Part shown: piece by piece, positions 34,089 through 45,422 of the stretch
Position numbering within the stretch: the stretch's first letter is position 1
Layout: each line of letters begins with the position of its first letter
Source: Ricinus communis
Taxonomy: Eukaryota > Streptophyta > Magnoliopsida > Malpighiales > Euphorbiaceae
Length of the DNA stretch: 64,000 bases
Direction of reading: 5' to 3'
Assembly (NCBI RefSeq): GCF_019578655.1
Contig: NC_063263.1
Coordinates: 24,985,001-25,049,000 of the forward strand
The notes under the pieces: model-generated
What the model was told of the DNA's origin: nothing
What the model saw: the letters and a program-made list of their open reading frames with translations, nothing else
The model's database searches: none
Program-made: the position numbers and the translations under genes

Positions 34089-35531
34089 TGATGTATGCTA
34101 TTTGTGTTAGCTACAATCTAAGGCAGTGTACCTATCGATGCAGTCTAGCACTAATGGTGATTATTAAGGTCATATTCCTCGGGAAAGTGAAAGCCCAGAG
34201 TTACTCCTTTATTCTTTGTTATATTAACCTAAAATGAATGATGAATAATTTCTAAACTAACTAATAGCTACAAGCTAAGTTCTAAGGGAGATGCAAGAGT
34301 AATTGATAGCTAAAATAACCAAGACAAGAAAGTAAACCCAAAGGGAACCTAAACTAGTTGGCAATCAAACACAAGATAAAGGATTGGTGAGTCTAATTAT
34401 GCTACCCGTGGATGAATTCTTAACCGAATTCGGTTTCTCTCTCGAGATAACCGAATTCCTAAACCTAATAACCTAAAGTTGGAATCTCTTCTTAACGATT
34501 GATTCTTAAATTAGCTTTAATCTTTAATCCGCCTCTATTAAGCTTTGTTAATTCTTAATTTGGCTAGTTAACTATTCTTATTTCTAAGCGATTATTAACC
34601 AGTTCTTGCTATTCAAAATTCCAATTGCTAAATGGACTTCTCAATCACACAAAGCAATCTAAACACATAATTCACAACGTCTCATGAATAATGCATTATC
34701 TTATTAATACTGAAAGTAAGAAGAATACAAAACTAACCTAAACAATCCAACAATATAATACTAAGCCAACATAGTACATAAATCCCAATGGATTTAATCA
34801 ATTTAGCTAATCATGTTCGTTATCAAAATACACAAGAATACAATTACAACAAAGAGTAAAGGTAGAGAAACCCGATTACACCCTTGAATGAGAGTAAACA
34901 GCCCCAATTCCTCTTGCTTGAATTGAATCGATTCTTGTTTCTCTTGCTCGATTTGAAAACCAATCAATGAACCTCTCCCAATCTTTAATCCTTGAAGGGA
35001 ATTCGATTGAAACCTTGATCCAAGTCTCCTTTTCCCTTGGTTCTAGCTCAAAAAACCCTTAAGGAGAGAAAAGTTAGGGTTTGGGACGCTCTCCCCCGCT
35101 CTCTTTTCTTTCTTTCCTCTCTTCTCTCTTTTAATTAATTCCCCCTGTCGCCGCCAACACGGCCGTGTTCCGGGCCGTATTGGGAACACGGTTTGGTGTC
35201 CCTGGCCATATTACTCTTTATAGCTGTGCTCCATAAGAACTACTTCTTCTTTGATGTTTGACACGGCCGTGTTGGTTCCCGTGTTGGGAACACGGCCAGT
35301 GTTGAAACCAACACGACCCTGTTCAGCTTCCTTATGCTAGTACTTAGCTTGTTTCGACAGCTTTGACGTCCAATTATGCTCCAATTCTTCCCTTTATCAT
35401 CCTTTGACTTCTTTTGGACCTAATACACACAAACAGACGCATAGGGTGAGTGTTGGGACCAATTCACATCCACATGTCTATAAAATCAATCTTAAAAACC
35501 CCATTTAGATGTGTGTATTTTACGCACATCA
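34089..35531 (-). repeat. 5' LTR of mA-3 (LTR-1 family)
   Basis: 1443 bp, TGATGTATGC to TTTACGCACATCA on the plus strand. A motif cluster at 35152-35325 includes AACACGGCCGTG and several CCGTGTTGG copies; TTTTAATTAATT (35128-35139) lies downstream of it on the minus strand. Confidence 0.9.
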
Positions 35532-35536
35532 AAAAC

Positions 35537-36482
35537 TCGTAGCTTATTTAGGCTACTTGAACTGGCATTTGAAGCTAGTCTATTTTCTAGGTCAGAAGCT
35601 CCACTTGAGCTGCCAAGGCTGCTGTGGAGTCTAATTGGTTGACCATTCCTTGTTTGACCGGTCGACTCCTAGAGGATTGCCACTGGTAGTTGTTCATGGC
35701 CATCTCCTCTATCAGGTTATGCGCCTGCTCCGGCGTCTTGTTGTTCAAAGCTCCACCTGCTGCAGCGTCCACCATTTGCCTTGTAGCAAGGTTCAAACCG
35801 CTGTAAAAGGTCTGAACTTGCATCCATATTGGTAGACTGTGGTGTGGACAGCATCTCAACAAGTCTTTATACCTCTCACAGGCATCGTACATGCTCTCGT
35901 CGTCCATCTGCACAAAAGAAGAAATGTAATTTCTCAATTTAGTAGTTTTAGCTCGAGGAAAATACTTGTAAAGAAATTTTTCAGCCAAAGATTTCCAAGT
36001 TGTAATAGTGTGAGGTGGAAAGGACTGCAGCCATCTCTTTGCTTTATCCCTTAAAGAAAATGGAAATAATCTCAGCCGGATGGCATCATCGGTAGTTCCA
36101 TTTATCTTGAAAGTGTCGCATATCTCCAAAAAGTTGGCTATATGGGCATTGGGATCCTCGCTTGGAAGATCCCTAAACTGTACACTCTGCTGTACCATCT
36201 GAATCACACATTTGGCTTTATCTCAAAATTTTTAGCTGCCACCGCTGATCTGAGTATACTCGTTTGTGTCCCATCTAATGATGGTCTAGCAAACTCGTAC
36301 ATCGTTCTGTTGGCGTCCGCCGCGGCATTTTCATTGTGATTCTTCATCCCTTCTAGTCTATCTACAGGTACCTCAACCTCAATCTCCTCCTCTTCTAATT
36401 GCAAATGCTTCCTTAAAAGTCTGAGGGATCGTTCTGGATCAGACAGAGGCTCTATAAGATCAGAATTTGAGCTCCTGGTCAT
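35537..36482 (-). pseudogene. Ath-B Gag, N-terminal (capsid) half
   Basis: Start ATG at 36482, MTRSSNSDLIEPLSDPERSL. The capsid/retrotransposon Gag domain follows: FEIKPNV, SEDPNAHIANFLEICDTFKI, IRLRLFPFSLRDKAKRWLQS, FLYKYFPRAKT, MYDACERYKDLLRCCP and LNLATRQMVDAAAGG. A short insertion near 36207 shifts the frame. Stops near 35587 and 35575 precede the mA-3 insertion, which splits the zinc knuckle codons. Closely related to the Ath-C Gag (58470 leftward). Confidence 0.85.
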
Positions 36483-36653
36483 AAACTACCTAAAAGTGGA
36501 ATGTAGTGACCGAAGAACAAAAGTAATAAAACAATGAAAGAATAAAATAAAGCAAAATAAAGACAGAAATATAAATATGACTAAATTAAAAAAAAACACA
36601 AGTTCGTTCTAGTTCACACAAAATGTTATTGCTCGGCAATGGCGCCAAAAACT
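36483..36653 (-). other. Ath-B leader with tRNA-Asp primer binding site
   Basis: PBS at 36631-36647 (minus strand TGGCGCCATTGCCGAGC, two mismatches to the tRNA-Asp complement), spacer AGTTTT beside the LTR, and an A-rich leader to the Gag start. Confidence 0.8.
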
Positions 36654-38136
36654 TGATAGGCTATTTGCGTAGCTACAATCTAAGGCAATGAACTTATTGA
36701 TGCAGACTAGCACAAATGGTGAGTATCAAGGTCGTATTCTCGGGAAAGGGTGAACCTAGACCTACTATAGCGTCTTATATTATCTAACCTAAATAAATCA
36801 ATGAAGTGTTATGCTATGATTAATTATGAACAAACAATTAACTAAATATCAGATTATCTGAAAGGATTTAGGAAAACTCTCGAAGGAAGCAAACCATAGA
36901 GGACCTAAGTTAATTGGATTTTAGTGAAGATAGAGATTAAATTGATTATCAATTGCAATTACCCGTGGATGATGTCTTAACTGAATCCGGTCTCCCTCTC
37001 GAGATAACCGAATTCCTAAACCTAATAACCTAAAGTTGGAATCTCTTCTTAAGGATCGATTATTCGATTAGCATTAAGGTTTAACCCGCCTCTATTAAGC
37101 TTTGTTAATTCTTAATCCGGCTAGTCAATTACCCTTATCTCTAAGTGATTATTAACCAGTTCTTGCTATTCAATTTTTCGATTACTAAACGAATCTATCA
37201 ATTACATAAAGCAATCTAAATTCCACAATTCACAACGTCTCATGAATAAAGTGACTTCTCATTAATAATAAAAGCAAGAAGAATCAAGAATTGACAATCA
37301 AAATCTCATAATATTAAGATCAATCCAACAACATAGGAACCCCAATTGGGTTCAACAATTTAGCTACTCATGCTAATAAGCATCACAAAATAAGGAATAA
37401 AATCAGAAAAGTAAATTAAAGGCATGTACACCCTTCTTCAATAAGTTGGGTGAGAAACCCTAATTTTCCAATTTAGAATAGCAAACCCTAATTTGCATCT
37501 TGAATGCTCCCAAATCTTGCCTTGATGTTCAAAATGATGTTGAAACAAGTGTAATCCTTCCTTCAATTGATGAAATTGATATCCTAAAGTCGACAATTGA
37601 GGTCTGGAAACAAATGATTTAAGTTCGTATAATGGAAATCAAGTCAGAAAATTGAACCCTAATTCACCAAATCATTTTTGCCTATATAGTCCTTTCATCA
37701 TGGCCGTGGTCAAGCCTCTTGTCGGCCGATCAAGACGAGTCCGTGCCATCTTTGAACCCACGCGTGCGATTCGCCTGTTGACCTCTTCCAAGCCGTGCCC
37801 TAGTCGGTGCTGAGCCACCACGGGCCGTAGTGGAGGCCATGGTGGCTACGAAAACCGTGCCAAAATGACACTATTGGGGGCAGCTACTTGACAATTCAGC
37901 ACAACCACGGCTGGAGTCCAGGCCGTGCTCAACCTCGGAATGCTAGTCCTTGCTCAATTTGATGGTTTTTGGTCTGTACTTGTGCGTATTTCCCACGATT
38001 ATTAACAATGTCCTTCGATAATGACTTGAAACGTGAAAGGAACCAAAAGACAGGTGATTCTAACATAAAACGAGATAATTATGCACAAGAATGTAAACAA
38101 TTAGGCATGTAAATATGTATAATATGATGCCTATCA
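36654..38136 (-). repeat. 5' LTR of Ath-B (LTR-4 family)
   Basis: 1483 bp, TGATAGGC at 36654 to GCCTATCA at 38136, so its ends form an 8-bp inverted repeat. A motif cluster (37700-37935) leads on the minus strand to TATA box ACTATATAGGC (37692-37682). Confidence 0.88.
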
Positions 38137-38940
38137 ACCGGAGTTTGAACCTCAGCATCACTGTTAGGGTAGTCAGAATGGTACTCACTATTATTACTCA
38201 CATTGCCATCCACTCTAGTATTGCTACTAGCCTCCATAAACCCACTGCCATCTCTCCCTTGGTCCATATCCAATCCAAACCTAAATACATTTTCAACTAA
38301 AGTCTTGCTAAAGTCCTTCAGATTCCCTTTTACAAAAAGATATTCCTCATCCACATCTGAATCAGGAACATCAGAAGACAGGCTATCCTCATAATCACAT
38401 TCATAATTTCCAGGGGTATAATCTTCATCCTCACCAGATTCTTCATTCTCAACTACATTGTTCACACATTCAGGTTCTACTTCATTTATCCCTTTATTTA
38501 GAACACTTTCAAGTTCAGTTTCATTTTGATTTGCATTTTCAAATGCAACTATAGTCAATGGTTCATCTGCACTATCATTATGATATTGATTCTCATTTTC
38601 AATTGCAGTTTGTCCACAATTTGGAGTCATTGTTATAGCTTCAGCATAAACTTTTAAAAATCTATAATCTAAACCTTCTGCAAATATCTTTTTGCACTCT
38701 TCCTCAGTCTTAACAAAAACTAAGCCTAGATCCTTCCCTATATGGTTCCATCTCCTAGGGGGTTCATAGGCAACAACACTCAAGAAATGTGTATAACCCA
38801 ATGTTTTCACTATCTCCTCAATATCATCCATACTAAAACTAGAAATGCCACTAAGATTTACACTACATCCACCAACATACTTCACTATAGGATTACTAAG
38901 TAATGCCCCACCATGATGAAATTCAATAGGAATACTGCAT
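38137..38940 (-). pseudogene. Mutator-like element (MULE) gene fragment, PB1-like N-terminal domain
   Basis: About 265 open codons. After an intron acceptor (GTTAATGCAG, ending at 38941) it reads FHHGGALLSNPIVKYVGG, then SSFSMDDIEEIVKTLGY, WNHIGKDLGLVFVKTEEECK and an acidic stretch (ENEESGEDEDYTPGNYECDY). This matches the N-terminal PB1-like region of plant MULE proteins, which precedes the transposase core. It is cut at 38136 by the Ath-B LTR, so the transposase domain is missing here. Assignment rests on pattern recognition. Confidence 0.6.
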
Positions 38941-39697
38941 TAACACACACACAATAATTAAATTAGTAATGCGATAATATAATAATAAATTACAACTAAT
39001 GTGAAAACTACTTTTTAACACAAAACCTAAATCTTTATTTTATACTAATACCAAATGCAAATGCCTTTCTTACTGTTATACCAAATACATATACGAAATG
39101 GACAATTCCTTTAAAACAAATCCCTAAATCTTTTATTTACTACTTTTTTTGTTTTACCAAATGCATATTCCTTACACTGTTATACCCACGAGAATAAGAT
39201 TTCCTACTTGCATTGCCTTACCCATTGACTTTATTAACAAATGCATACCTTCATTATCATTTTCTAGAAGGAACCATCTTGCGGTGGACCACAACCACAA
39301 GCTTTAAGAACAATGGACCAAAGAGGGGACAAAGATACCAAAACAGTTCTTTGACAAAGAGCGAAATGAGACAAAAGTATTGAAAAGCTTTAAGGAAGTG
39401 GTAGAGTAGTTATTTTAGTTGTATTGTAATTGTAGAACCTTAGAAATTAGAATTAGAGAAAAAATTGGGGAAGATTTGGAAAGAAACTGTGAGTTTTGAG
39501 GTTCTTCAAATCCTGAGCCATATAGGCAAACATTTCTTGCCACGTGTGGACACCATATCATCAATGGCACACGCCAAAATGCTTGTGGATAATATGATAC
39601 AATATGCAAACATGGTGGACCAAATTAATAAGTTTTAAAAGTGATGGTAGATTCACAAAAATGCTCAAAGGTCGGGGTATCTAGGATCATTTCTCCC
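38941..39697 (-). other. MULE 5' end: intron, leader and putative terminal inverted repeat
   Basis: Minus strand from 39697: GGGAGAAATGATCCTAGATA then CCCCGACC (39697-39670), which resembles MULE terminal repeats. An AT-rich promoter/leader follows, then a possible exon ending AATGAAG/GTATGC (near 39245) and an intron to 38941. I could not join exon 1 to exon 2 in frame. 39698-39877 shows nothing recognisable. Confidence 0.4.
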
Positions 39698-39877
39698 TAA
39701 AAATCATGCTTTATTTTTCGGCATTTACTTCAATATCCACATCATTTTCCCCTTTTTCTTCACCTTTATTACTTTCTCCTCACTTCATAAGTATGTGTTA
39801 CAATGTTCCAAATTAATTCAAAATTGACAATCGATACATTTAATTCAAAATTGAAGTACAAAAATCCCTAGATAAAG

Positions 39878-40660
39878 AACCCCAATGGGTTAATAAGCTT
39901 AGCTAATCATGTTCATAATCACAACTAATAAGAATTCAATTACAAAAAAAATGAGTAAAGGTAGAGGAACCCGAATACACCCTTGGATGAGAGTGAACAG
40001 CTCCAATTCCTCGTGCCCAATTTTGGATCGATTCTTGTTCCTTTTACTCGGATTGAAACCAATCGACAATCCTCACCAATCTTTGATCTTCGAAGAGAAT
40101 CCAAGTGAAACCTTGATCCAAGTCTCCTTTTCTCTTAGTTTCAACTCAGAAAACCCTTAGACAGGGAAAAAGATGAGTTTTGGACGTTCTAACCCTAGCT
40201 GCCTTCCTTTTTTTCCTCTCTTTGTTCTTTTAATTAATACCCCCTATCGCCTCAAACACGGCCGTGTCCCTGGCTGTGTTCAGGACACGGGCTGGTGTTC
40301 CTGGCCGTGTTACTCTCTATGGACGTGCTCCATAAGATCTACTTCTTCTTTGATGACCAACACGTTCGTGTTGTGTCCCGTGTTAGTAACACGGCCTGTG
40401 TTTGTGACCGTGCTAAGAACACGGCCAGCGTTGAGACCAACACGGCCATGTTCAGCTTCCTCATGCTCGTACTTAGCTCGTTTTGGCAGCTTTGACGTCC
40501 AATTATGCTCCAATTCTTTCCTTTTTCATTCTTTGACTTCTTTTGGACCTAATGCACATAAACATACGCATAGGGTGAGTGTTGGTACCGATTCACATCC
40601 AAATATCCATAAAATCGATCTTAAAAATCCTATTTAGATGTGTGTATTTTACGCACATCA
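39878..40660 (-). repeat. LTR-1 fragment
   Basis: Matches the U3 side of minus-strand LTR-1 copies from AACCCCAATGGG to TTTACGCACATCA; about 700 bp of the U5 side are missing. Motif cluster 40255-40450. The long ORF 40173-40637 across it is incidental. Confidence 0.8.
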
Positions 40661-40772
40661 ATCGCTATGTACGAGAGTGCGATCACAAATTTAATATTGC
40701 CTTAGGATTGTTGAAATTCACCAACGGATACTTTTAAAGTGCCTAATCACCGTATACCATGTTACATAACCA

Positions 40773-41130
40773 TTGGGGATCTTTTTAGAATCGCAACCGC
40801 AATGCAAGAATTTTATGAATTGCAACCGCAACCTAAGAATTTTAAATGGATCCAATTATGCGCATTGGAAATATAAGATGAAAATCTACTTGGATAGTGA
40901 CATGATAGATGTATGGGATTTTATAAGAAAAGAGTGGAAGCTTCCAGCGAAACAAGAAGACAGTATTGATATCCCTCTCAATATATATGAATGGGTGGAA
41001 GCCCATAGAAGATGAAATGGCAAAAAGTATGAGAGAAATGATCATTTTTCTTAGCTCATTATCAGGAAAGATTATGAAACAATAATTAAAATAAAACCAA
41101 AAGTTGAGTTGGCATTCCATAACATTAGTT
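40773..41130 (+). pseudogene. Copia-type gag fragment
   Basis: Contains ILNGSNYAHWKYKMKIYLDS followed by DVWDFIRKEWKLP, the signature start of Copia gag (DUF4219/UBN2-type). It is about 80 codons to a stop at 41015; a frame-shifted continuation (EMAKSMREMIIFLSSLSGKI) follows. No other Copia parts are seen nearby, so it is an isolated relic. 40661-40772 holds nothing recognisable. Confidence 0.6.
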
Positions 41131-41146
41131 AGAAATCATTTTCAAG

Positions 41147-42520
41147 TGATCAGACTCCTAATTACTAAGAGGAGGGAGAGCAATCTCTTCTCAAGCTCAC
41201 TCACTTAGATCATGTATTAAGATTAAGGAACTATTAAACCAAAGGATCTTGTAGATCTATCTCTAATATCCTAATCAACCGTCAATCCCTAAGATGTGAT
41301 CAATTTATAAATAGTTATCCCTAATCAGTTTATGAAAATAAATCTCAATCAATATGTCAGCTTATCAATTGAAATATATAACTAAGCAATCAAAGGAATA
41401 AAACAACTCAAGAAAAAGATTTAATTACATTAACTTTGAATCAATCCATAGAATATAAATTTAAGGTTCATCAAAACCCAAATAACAAGAAGATTAGTTT
41501 CTACACATTGCAATAAAGCAATAAAGATTTGGGAAAGAAGATCTCAAACTATTCATGGATGAGAAGAGATGAAAATCTCAATCTTCAATCTTCAATCTTG
41601 CAAAACAAAGGTCGAAATGATGTTCTTCCTTGAAAAGAACTAATAAAATCCTAAGAAATGAAAGAATGTTCTTTATTGCAAAACAAAGTGTTTCTCTCTT
41701 TAGAAATGAAATAATGATGAAACTCCCTCCAAAAAATCCTAAAAGTTCCTTTAAATAGTGGATTTTTATGAATGACACGGGGACCATATAGGCACCCCAT
41801 GGCCATGTGACGTCCTTAACTTTTCATAGCTTGAATATATGTCTCTTTCTATTCTTTACTTTGCGGGCTATTTTTGGCATTGTAGAAATTGAGTTAAGGT
41901 TTACATTCTGCATCAAAGTTGTATCTCTTGAAGATTAGTTCATTTTGAGATTTTTAATTACCTCAATCAGACCTCTATAGCTTTAGATAAGGCCCAAACA
42001 TTGAGACTGACCCAAACAGAATAGACTACACAACATCTAACTTCGATCTAATTTTTCTCATCCTTAGCAACCTAATATGGAGCTGAGCCATTCATAAGAA
42101 TTATAATTAGGAAGTTCTCTATAAATTTGATGAAGACTACTTTTAATTTTGGACGGGTAAAATCATTAAAAACTGCACTAAAGCTAATGTGATCGAATCT
42201 GTGTAATACTGAAATTTGCTTATTTCTTCCATATGGGGAGCACGCGGCCGTATGGGGTTCCTGTATGGACCTTTCATGCAATCTGCCATTTTTCATAACT
42301 CACATGGGAAAGCCACACGATCATGTGTATTTCTGTATCAGACTGGACTTTGGATAAGTATGCCTTTCCTTTGCTCGATTCCATTTAACTCTTTGACATG
42401 TATTATCCTTAAAGTTCCTAAAAGAACTAAAAATCAAGCTTGAAGAAATAAATCAAACTTAATTGAAGGTAAAATAAATATAAAATAAAGCTCAAAAGTA
42501 AGTGCCTTTAGTACTTATCA
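41147..42520 (-). repeat. Probable solo LTR of a fifth Athila-like family (LTR-5)
   Basis: 1374 bp with TGAT...ATCA ends (TGATCAGACTCC at 41147, GTACTTATCA at 42520). Organisation matches the other LTRs on the minus strand: a short U3, palindromic GC motifs (CACGCGGCCGTATGG near 42240; CATGGCCATG near 41806) and a TATA-like CTATTTAAAGG (41758-41748), then a long AT-rich U5. The 5-bp flanks (TCAAG, TTTGG) do not match. 42521-42627 shows nothing recognisable. Confidence 0.5.
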
Positions 42521-42627
42521 TTTGGTTTTCCACCCAGGGCAGATCTAGCAGATAAGTGTGTCCGAAATGTCCTTCAACCAAGAAATCCAGCCCTTACGGT
42601 CTCGTGGGGTAGTAATAGATCGGACTT

Positions 42628-44094
42628 TGATGTGCGTAGAATACACATATCTAAATGGGGTTTTTAAGTCTAATTTTATGTACATTTGGATGTGAATTGG
42701 TCCCAACACTCACCCTATATGTTTGTTTGTGTGCTTTAGGTCCAAAAGAAGTCAAAGAGTGATAAAGGGAAGAATTGGAGCAGAATTAGATGTCAAAGTT
42801 ACAGAAACAAGTCGAGTTTGCGCATTCCTAATATGAACATGGGCACCAAAATGGGCCGTGTTGGGTGCATTAGACATAAAAAAGGAAGAGGCATTAGGGA
42901 GCACGACCGCAGATAACACGGGCATTAGCATGGGGCCGTGTTCCAAACACGCCCATCAACACCAGCCCATGTTCCAAACACGCCCATCAACACCAGCCCG
43001 TGTTCCAAACACGCCCATCAACACCAGCCCGTGGCAGTTGGACGAATTAATTAAAAGAAAGAAGAGAGGAAAGAAAAGAGAAGACGGGGAGAACGTCCCA
43101 AACCCTAATTTTTCTCTCTCTAAGGGTTTTCTGAGTTGGAACTAAGGAAAAATGAGACTTAGACCAAGGTTTAAATTGGATTCCCTTCAAAGATTGAAGA
43201 TTGGGCGAGGTTCGTTGATTGGTGTCAATTCGAGCAAGAGGAACAAGAATCGATTCAAGATTGGGCAAGAGGAATTGGAGCTGTTTACTCTCATCCAAGG
43301 GTATATTCGGGTTTCTCTACCTTTACTCATTGTTGTAATTGAATTCTTGTGGGTTTTGATAATGAACATGTTTAGCTAGATTTATTAAATCCATTGGGAT
43401 TTCTTTACTATGTTGGCTTAATATTATATTATTGGATTGTTTGAGTTAGTTTTGTATTCTTTTTGCTTTCAGTATTAATAAGATAATGCATTATTCATGA
43501 CACGTTGTGAATTGTGGTGTTTAGATTGCTTTATGTGATTGAGAAGTCCATTTGGCAATTGGAATTTTGAATAGCAAGAACTGGTTAATAATTATTTAGA
43601 GATAAGGATAATTAACTAGTCGGATTAAGAATTAACAAAGCTTAATAGAGGCGGATTAAAGCTTAATGCTAATTTTAGAATCAATTGTTAGGAAGAGATT
43701 ACAACTTTAGGTTATTAGGTTTAGGAATTCGGTTATCGAGAGAGAGAAACCAAATTCAGTTAAGAATTCATCCACGTGTAGCATAATTGGAGTCATCAAT
43801 CCTTTATCTTTTGTTTGATTGCCAACTAGTTTAGGTTCCCTTTGGGTTTGTTTTCTTGTCTTGATTATTTCATTTATCAATTACTCTTGCATCTTCCTTA
43901 GGACTTAGCTTGTAGCTATTAGTTAGTTTAGAAATTATTTATCGCTAATTTTAGGTTAATATAACAAAGAACAAAGGAGTAACTCTGGGCTTTCACTTTC
44001 CCGAGGAATACGACCTTGATACTCGCCATTAGTGCTAGACTGCATTGATAGGTATAATGCCTTAGATTGTAGCTAACACGAGTAGCACACATCA
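42628..44094 (+). repeat. 5' LTR of mA-4 (LTR-1 family)
   Basis: 1467 bp, TGATGTGCGTAG to GCACACATCA. The motif cluster (42850-43035) is expanded by a tandem triplication; the start region AATTAATTAAAAG is at 43045-43057. Confidence 0.9.
42940..43032 (+). repeat. 31-bp tandem repeat, three copies
   Basis: Units 42940-42970, 42971-43001 and 43002-43032 begin GTTCCAAACACGCCCATCAA and are nearly identical (one A/G difference). Not present in the 3' LTR of the same element. No spacers, hence not CRISPR. Confidence 0.9.
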
Positions 44095-44100
44095 AGTTTT

Positions 44101-44118
44101 TGGCGCCGTTGCCAGGGA
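44101..44118 (+). other. Primer binding site (tRNA-Asp type) of mA-4
   Basis: TGGCGCCGTTGCCAGGGA, one mismatch to the tRNA-Asp complement, six bases after the LTR. Confidence 0.9.
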
Positions 44119-44246
44119 ATGTTTGAAAACTAGAGTGAAATTTGCTATTTGTTAATTTAGCCATTTTTTTATTTTATTTCTATTTTGTTTGTATATATTT
44201 ATTTAGTTAAGTTTATGATTCAGATAGTGAATGATAAGGAGGTTCA

Positions 44247-45422
44247 ATGCTAAACTCAAACTCTTTGTATGGCGCATTGGAAAATGGGATTAGTAACCAA
44301 GAGAGTGCTAAAAATTGGGATACCCGTGCATCTTTAGAAGCTCGAGTGGAATCGTTTTGCAGGGCTACCGATCAACTCTCCACTCCTATCCTTTCATCTC
44401 AAGTTTTTTGTGAATTTTGTTATGGTTTACATTTGAGTAATGATTGTCCATTGTGCAGTGATTTTACTCCTTATTCTTATAACTGTGAACATGTGAATTA
44501 TACGGGCAATTGGCCAAATGACTCGTATGGAAGCACCTATAATCAAAAGTGAAGCACTCATTCACCCTTTGGATGGAGCTTAGACAATCAAGAACCACCA
44601 GGATCTCAGCAACCACATCAGCAGCCTAACCTTGCACCTTCAACTCAAGATGAAGAGTCAGTGTTAGAGGAGCTGATGATGAGGTTCTTTACAAGTCTTG
44701 AGGATAGATTCCAACAAACAGAGAGGATACTTGAAGATCAACAAGCCTCGATTAACAACATCGAGCATCAAGTAGGCTTAATCTTCAAGTTACTAGCTGA
44801 AGAGCAATTGGGAACTCCATCAAACGCTGCTGAATCTGAGGAGCATTTGAGCGCCATCACTTTGCGTTTAGGTGAGAATTTTTTTGGTTTATCTACTATG
44901 TTTGATGATGATGCTTCTATGCAGGACGATTTCTTGAACATGGAGATGGAACTAGAAAAGGAAGAGGCGAACATAATTCCTCTAAAAGACTATCAACAGG
45001 AATGTACAGTTGATGATGCTGAGTTGCAGTTAGAGGAATTGTTGGTAGATTTTCCACAAGTCCATTCGATGATGGAAGATGAGCACGAGTTATCCAATGA
45101 AGAAGTCTTGGAGGAGCTCGAGTTTCTTCTAGCAAGTGAACCAAGCCAGGGACTGAAGAAAACCATCGACACTCCTGAAGAAATTGCCCAACCATCGATC
45201 CTCCCAATTGTTGAAACTCCAGCTTTCAAATTGGAAGAGCCCCTAGAGCATCATGACTACGTTCAATTATATGAGGAGCGAGTTTTGCCCATCATACTGG
45301 CAGCTTGGTTGATAGTCGGGAAGAGGAAGTCGACGATTATCCCTTTAAGCGGATACTTGATGCCATTTGCTTGGAAGAAGGATGGATGGTCATCAATCCC
45401 CACCGTTTGCTTTTCACCATGA
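44247..45422 (+). pseudogene. Gag-Pol fusion ORF of mini-Athila mA-4
   Basis: 391 codons in one frame with a single nonsense codon (TGA, 44550-44552; TGG in the other copies). Order: N-terminal MLNSNSLYGALENGISNQES; zinc knuckle CEFCYGLHLSNDC (residues 55-67); a proline/glutamine-rich segment; EELMMRFFTSLEDRFQQTER and a helical EHQVGLIFKLLAEE (about 140-187); AITLRLGENF (about 203-212). Then an acidic middle with EDEHELSNEEVLEELEFLLA (about 277-296) and the pre-RT block EEPLEHHDYVQLYEERVLPI (about 330-349). It ends KKDGWSSIPTVCFSP. Capsid, protease and all later enzymes are missing. Probably an RNA-binding accessory of a non-autonomous element. Confidence 0.82.

Larger units (their letters stand above)
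19168..35531 (-). mobile_element. Mini-Athila element mA-3, split by a chromovirus and an LTR
   Basis: Minus strand: 5' LTR 34089-35531, PBS 34065-34082, ORF from 33924 leftward (interrupted twice), 3' region, and 3' LTR 19168-20488. A perfect 5-bp target duplication AAAAC flanks it (19163-19167 and 35532-35536), and the flanks rejoin the Ath-B Gag zinc-knuckle coding sequence. Without nested insertions it would be about 5.6 kb, like mA-2 and mA-4. Confidence 0.92.
15610..38136 (-). mobile_element. Athila element Ath-B, pol-less, split by mA-3
   Basis: Minus strand, from right: 5' LTR (36654-38136), PBS (36631-36647), gag N-terminal half (35537-36482), then mA-3 inserted (19168-35531). Gag C-terminal half, part of protease and a novel tail follow (17611-19167), then a promoter-like region and env-like gene (to 15610). 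RT, RNase H and integrase are absent. Its 3' end and 3' LTR are lost at 15609. The right end cuts a MULE gene; the predicted target duplication is ACCGG (38137-38141), whose partner is not visible. Confidence 0.8.

Noticed and set aside
40173..40637. 154-codon plus-strand ORF, with relatives at 15321-15587 and (minus strand) 13870-14299
   Set aside because: These cross the LTR-1 motif cluster, whose GC-rich repeats lack stops. The frame and length change between copies, so they are compositional.
41147..42520. Complete solo LTR with target duplication
   Set aside because: The ends are plausible but the 5-bp flanks (TCAAG, TTTGG) differ, so I kept it only as a probable LTR.
42940..43032. Possible CRISPR array
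   Set aside because: The three units are directly adjacent with no spacers, in a plant LTR.
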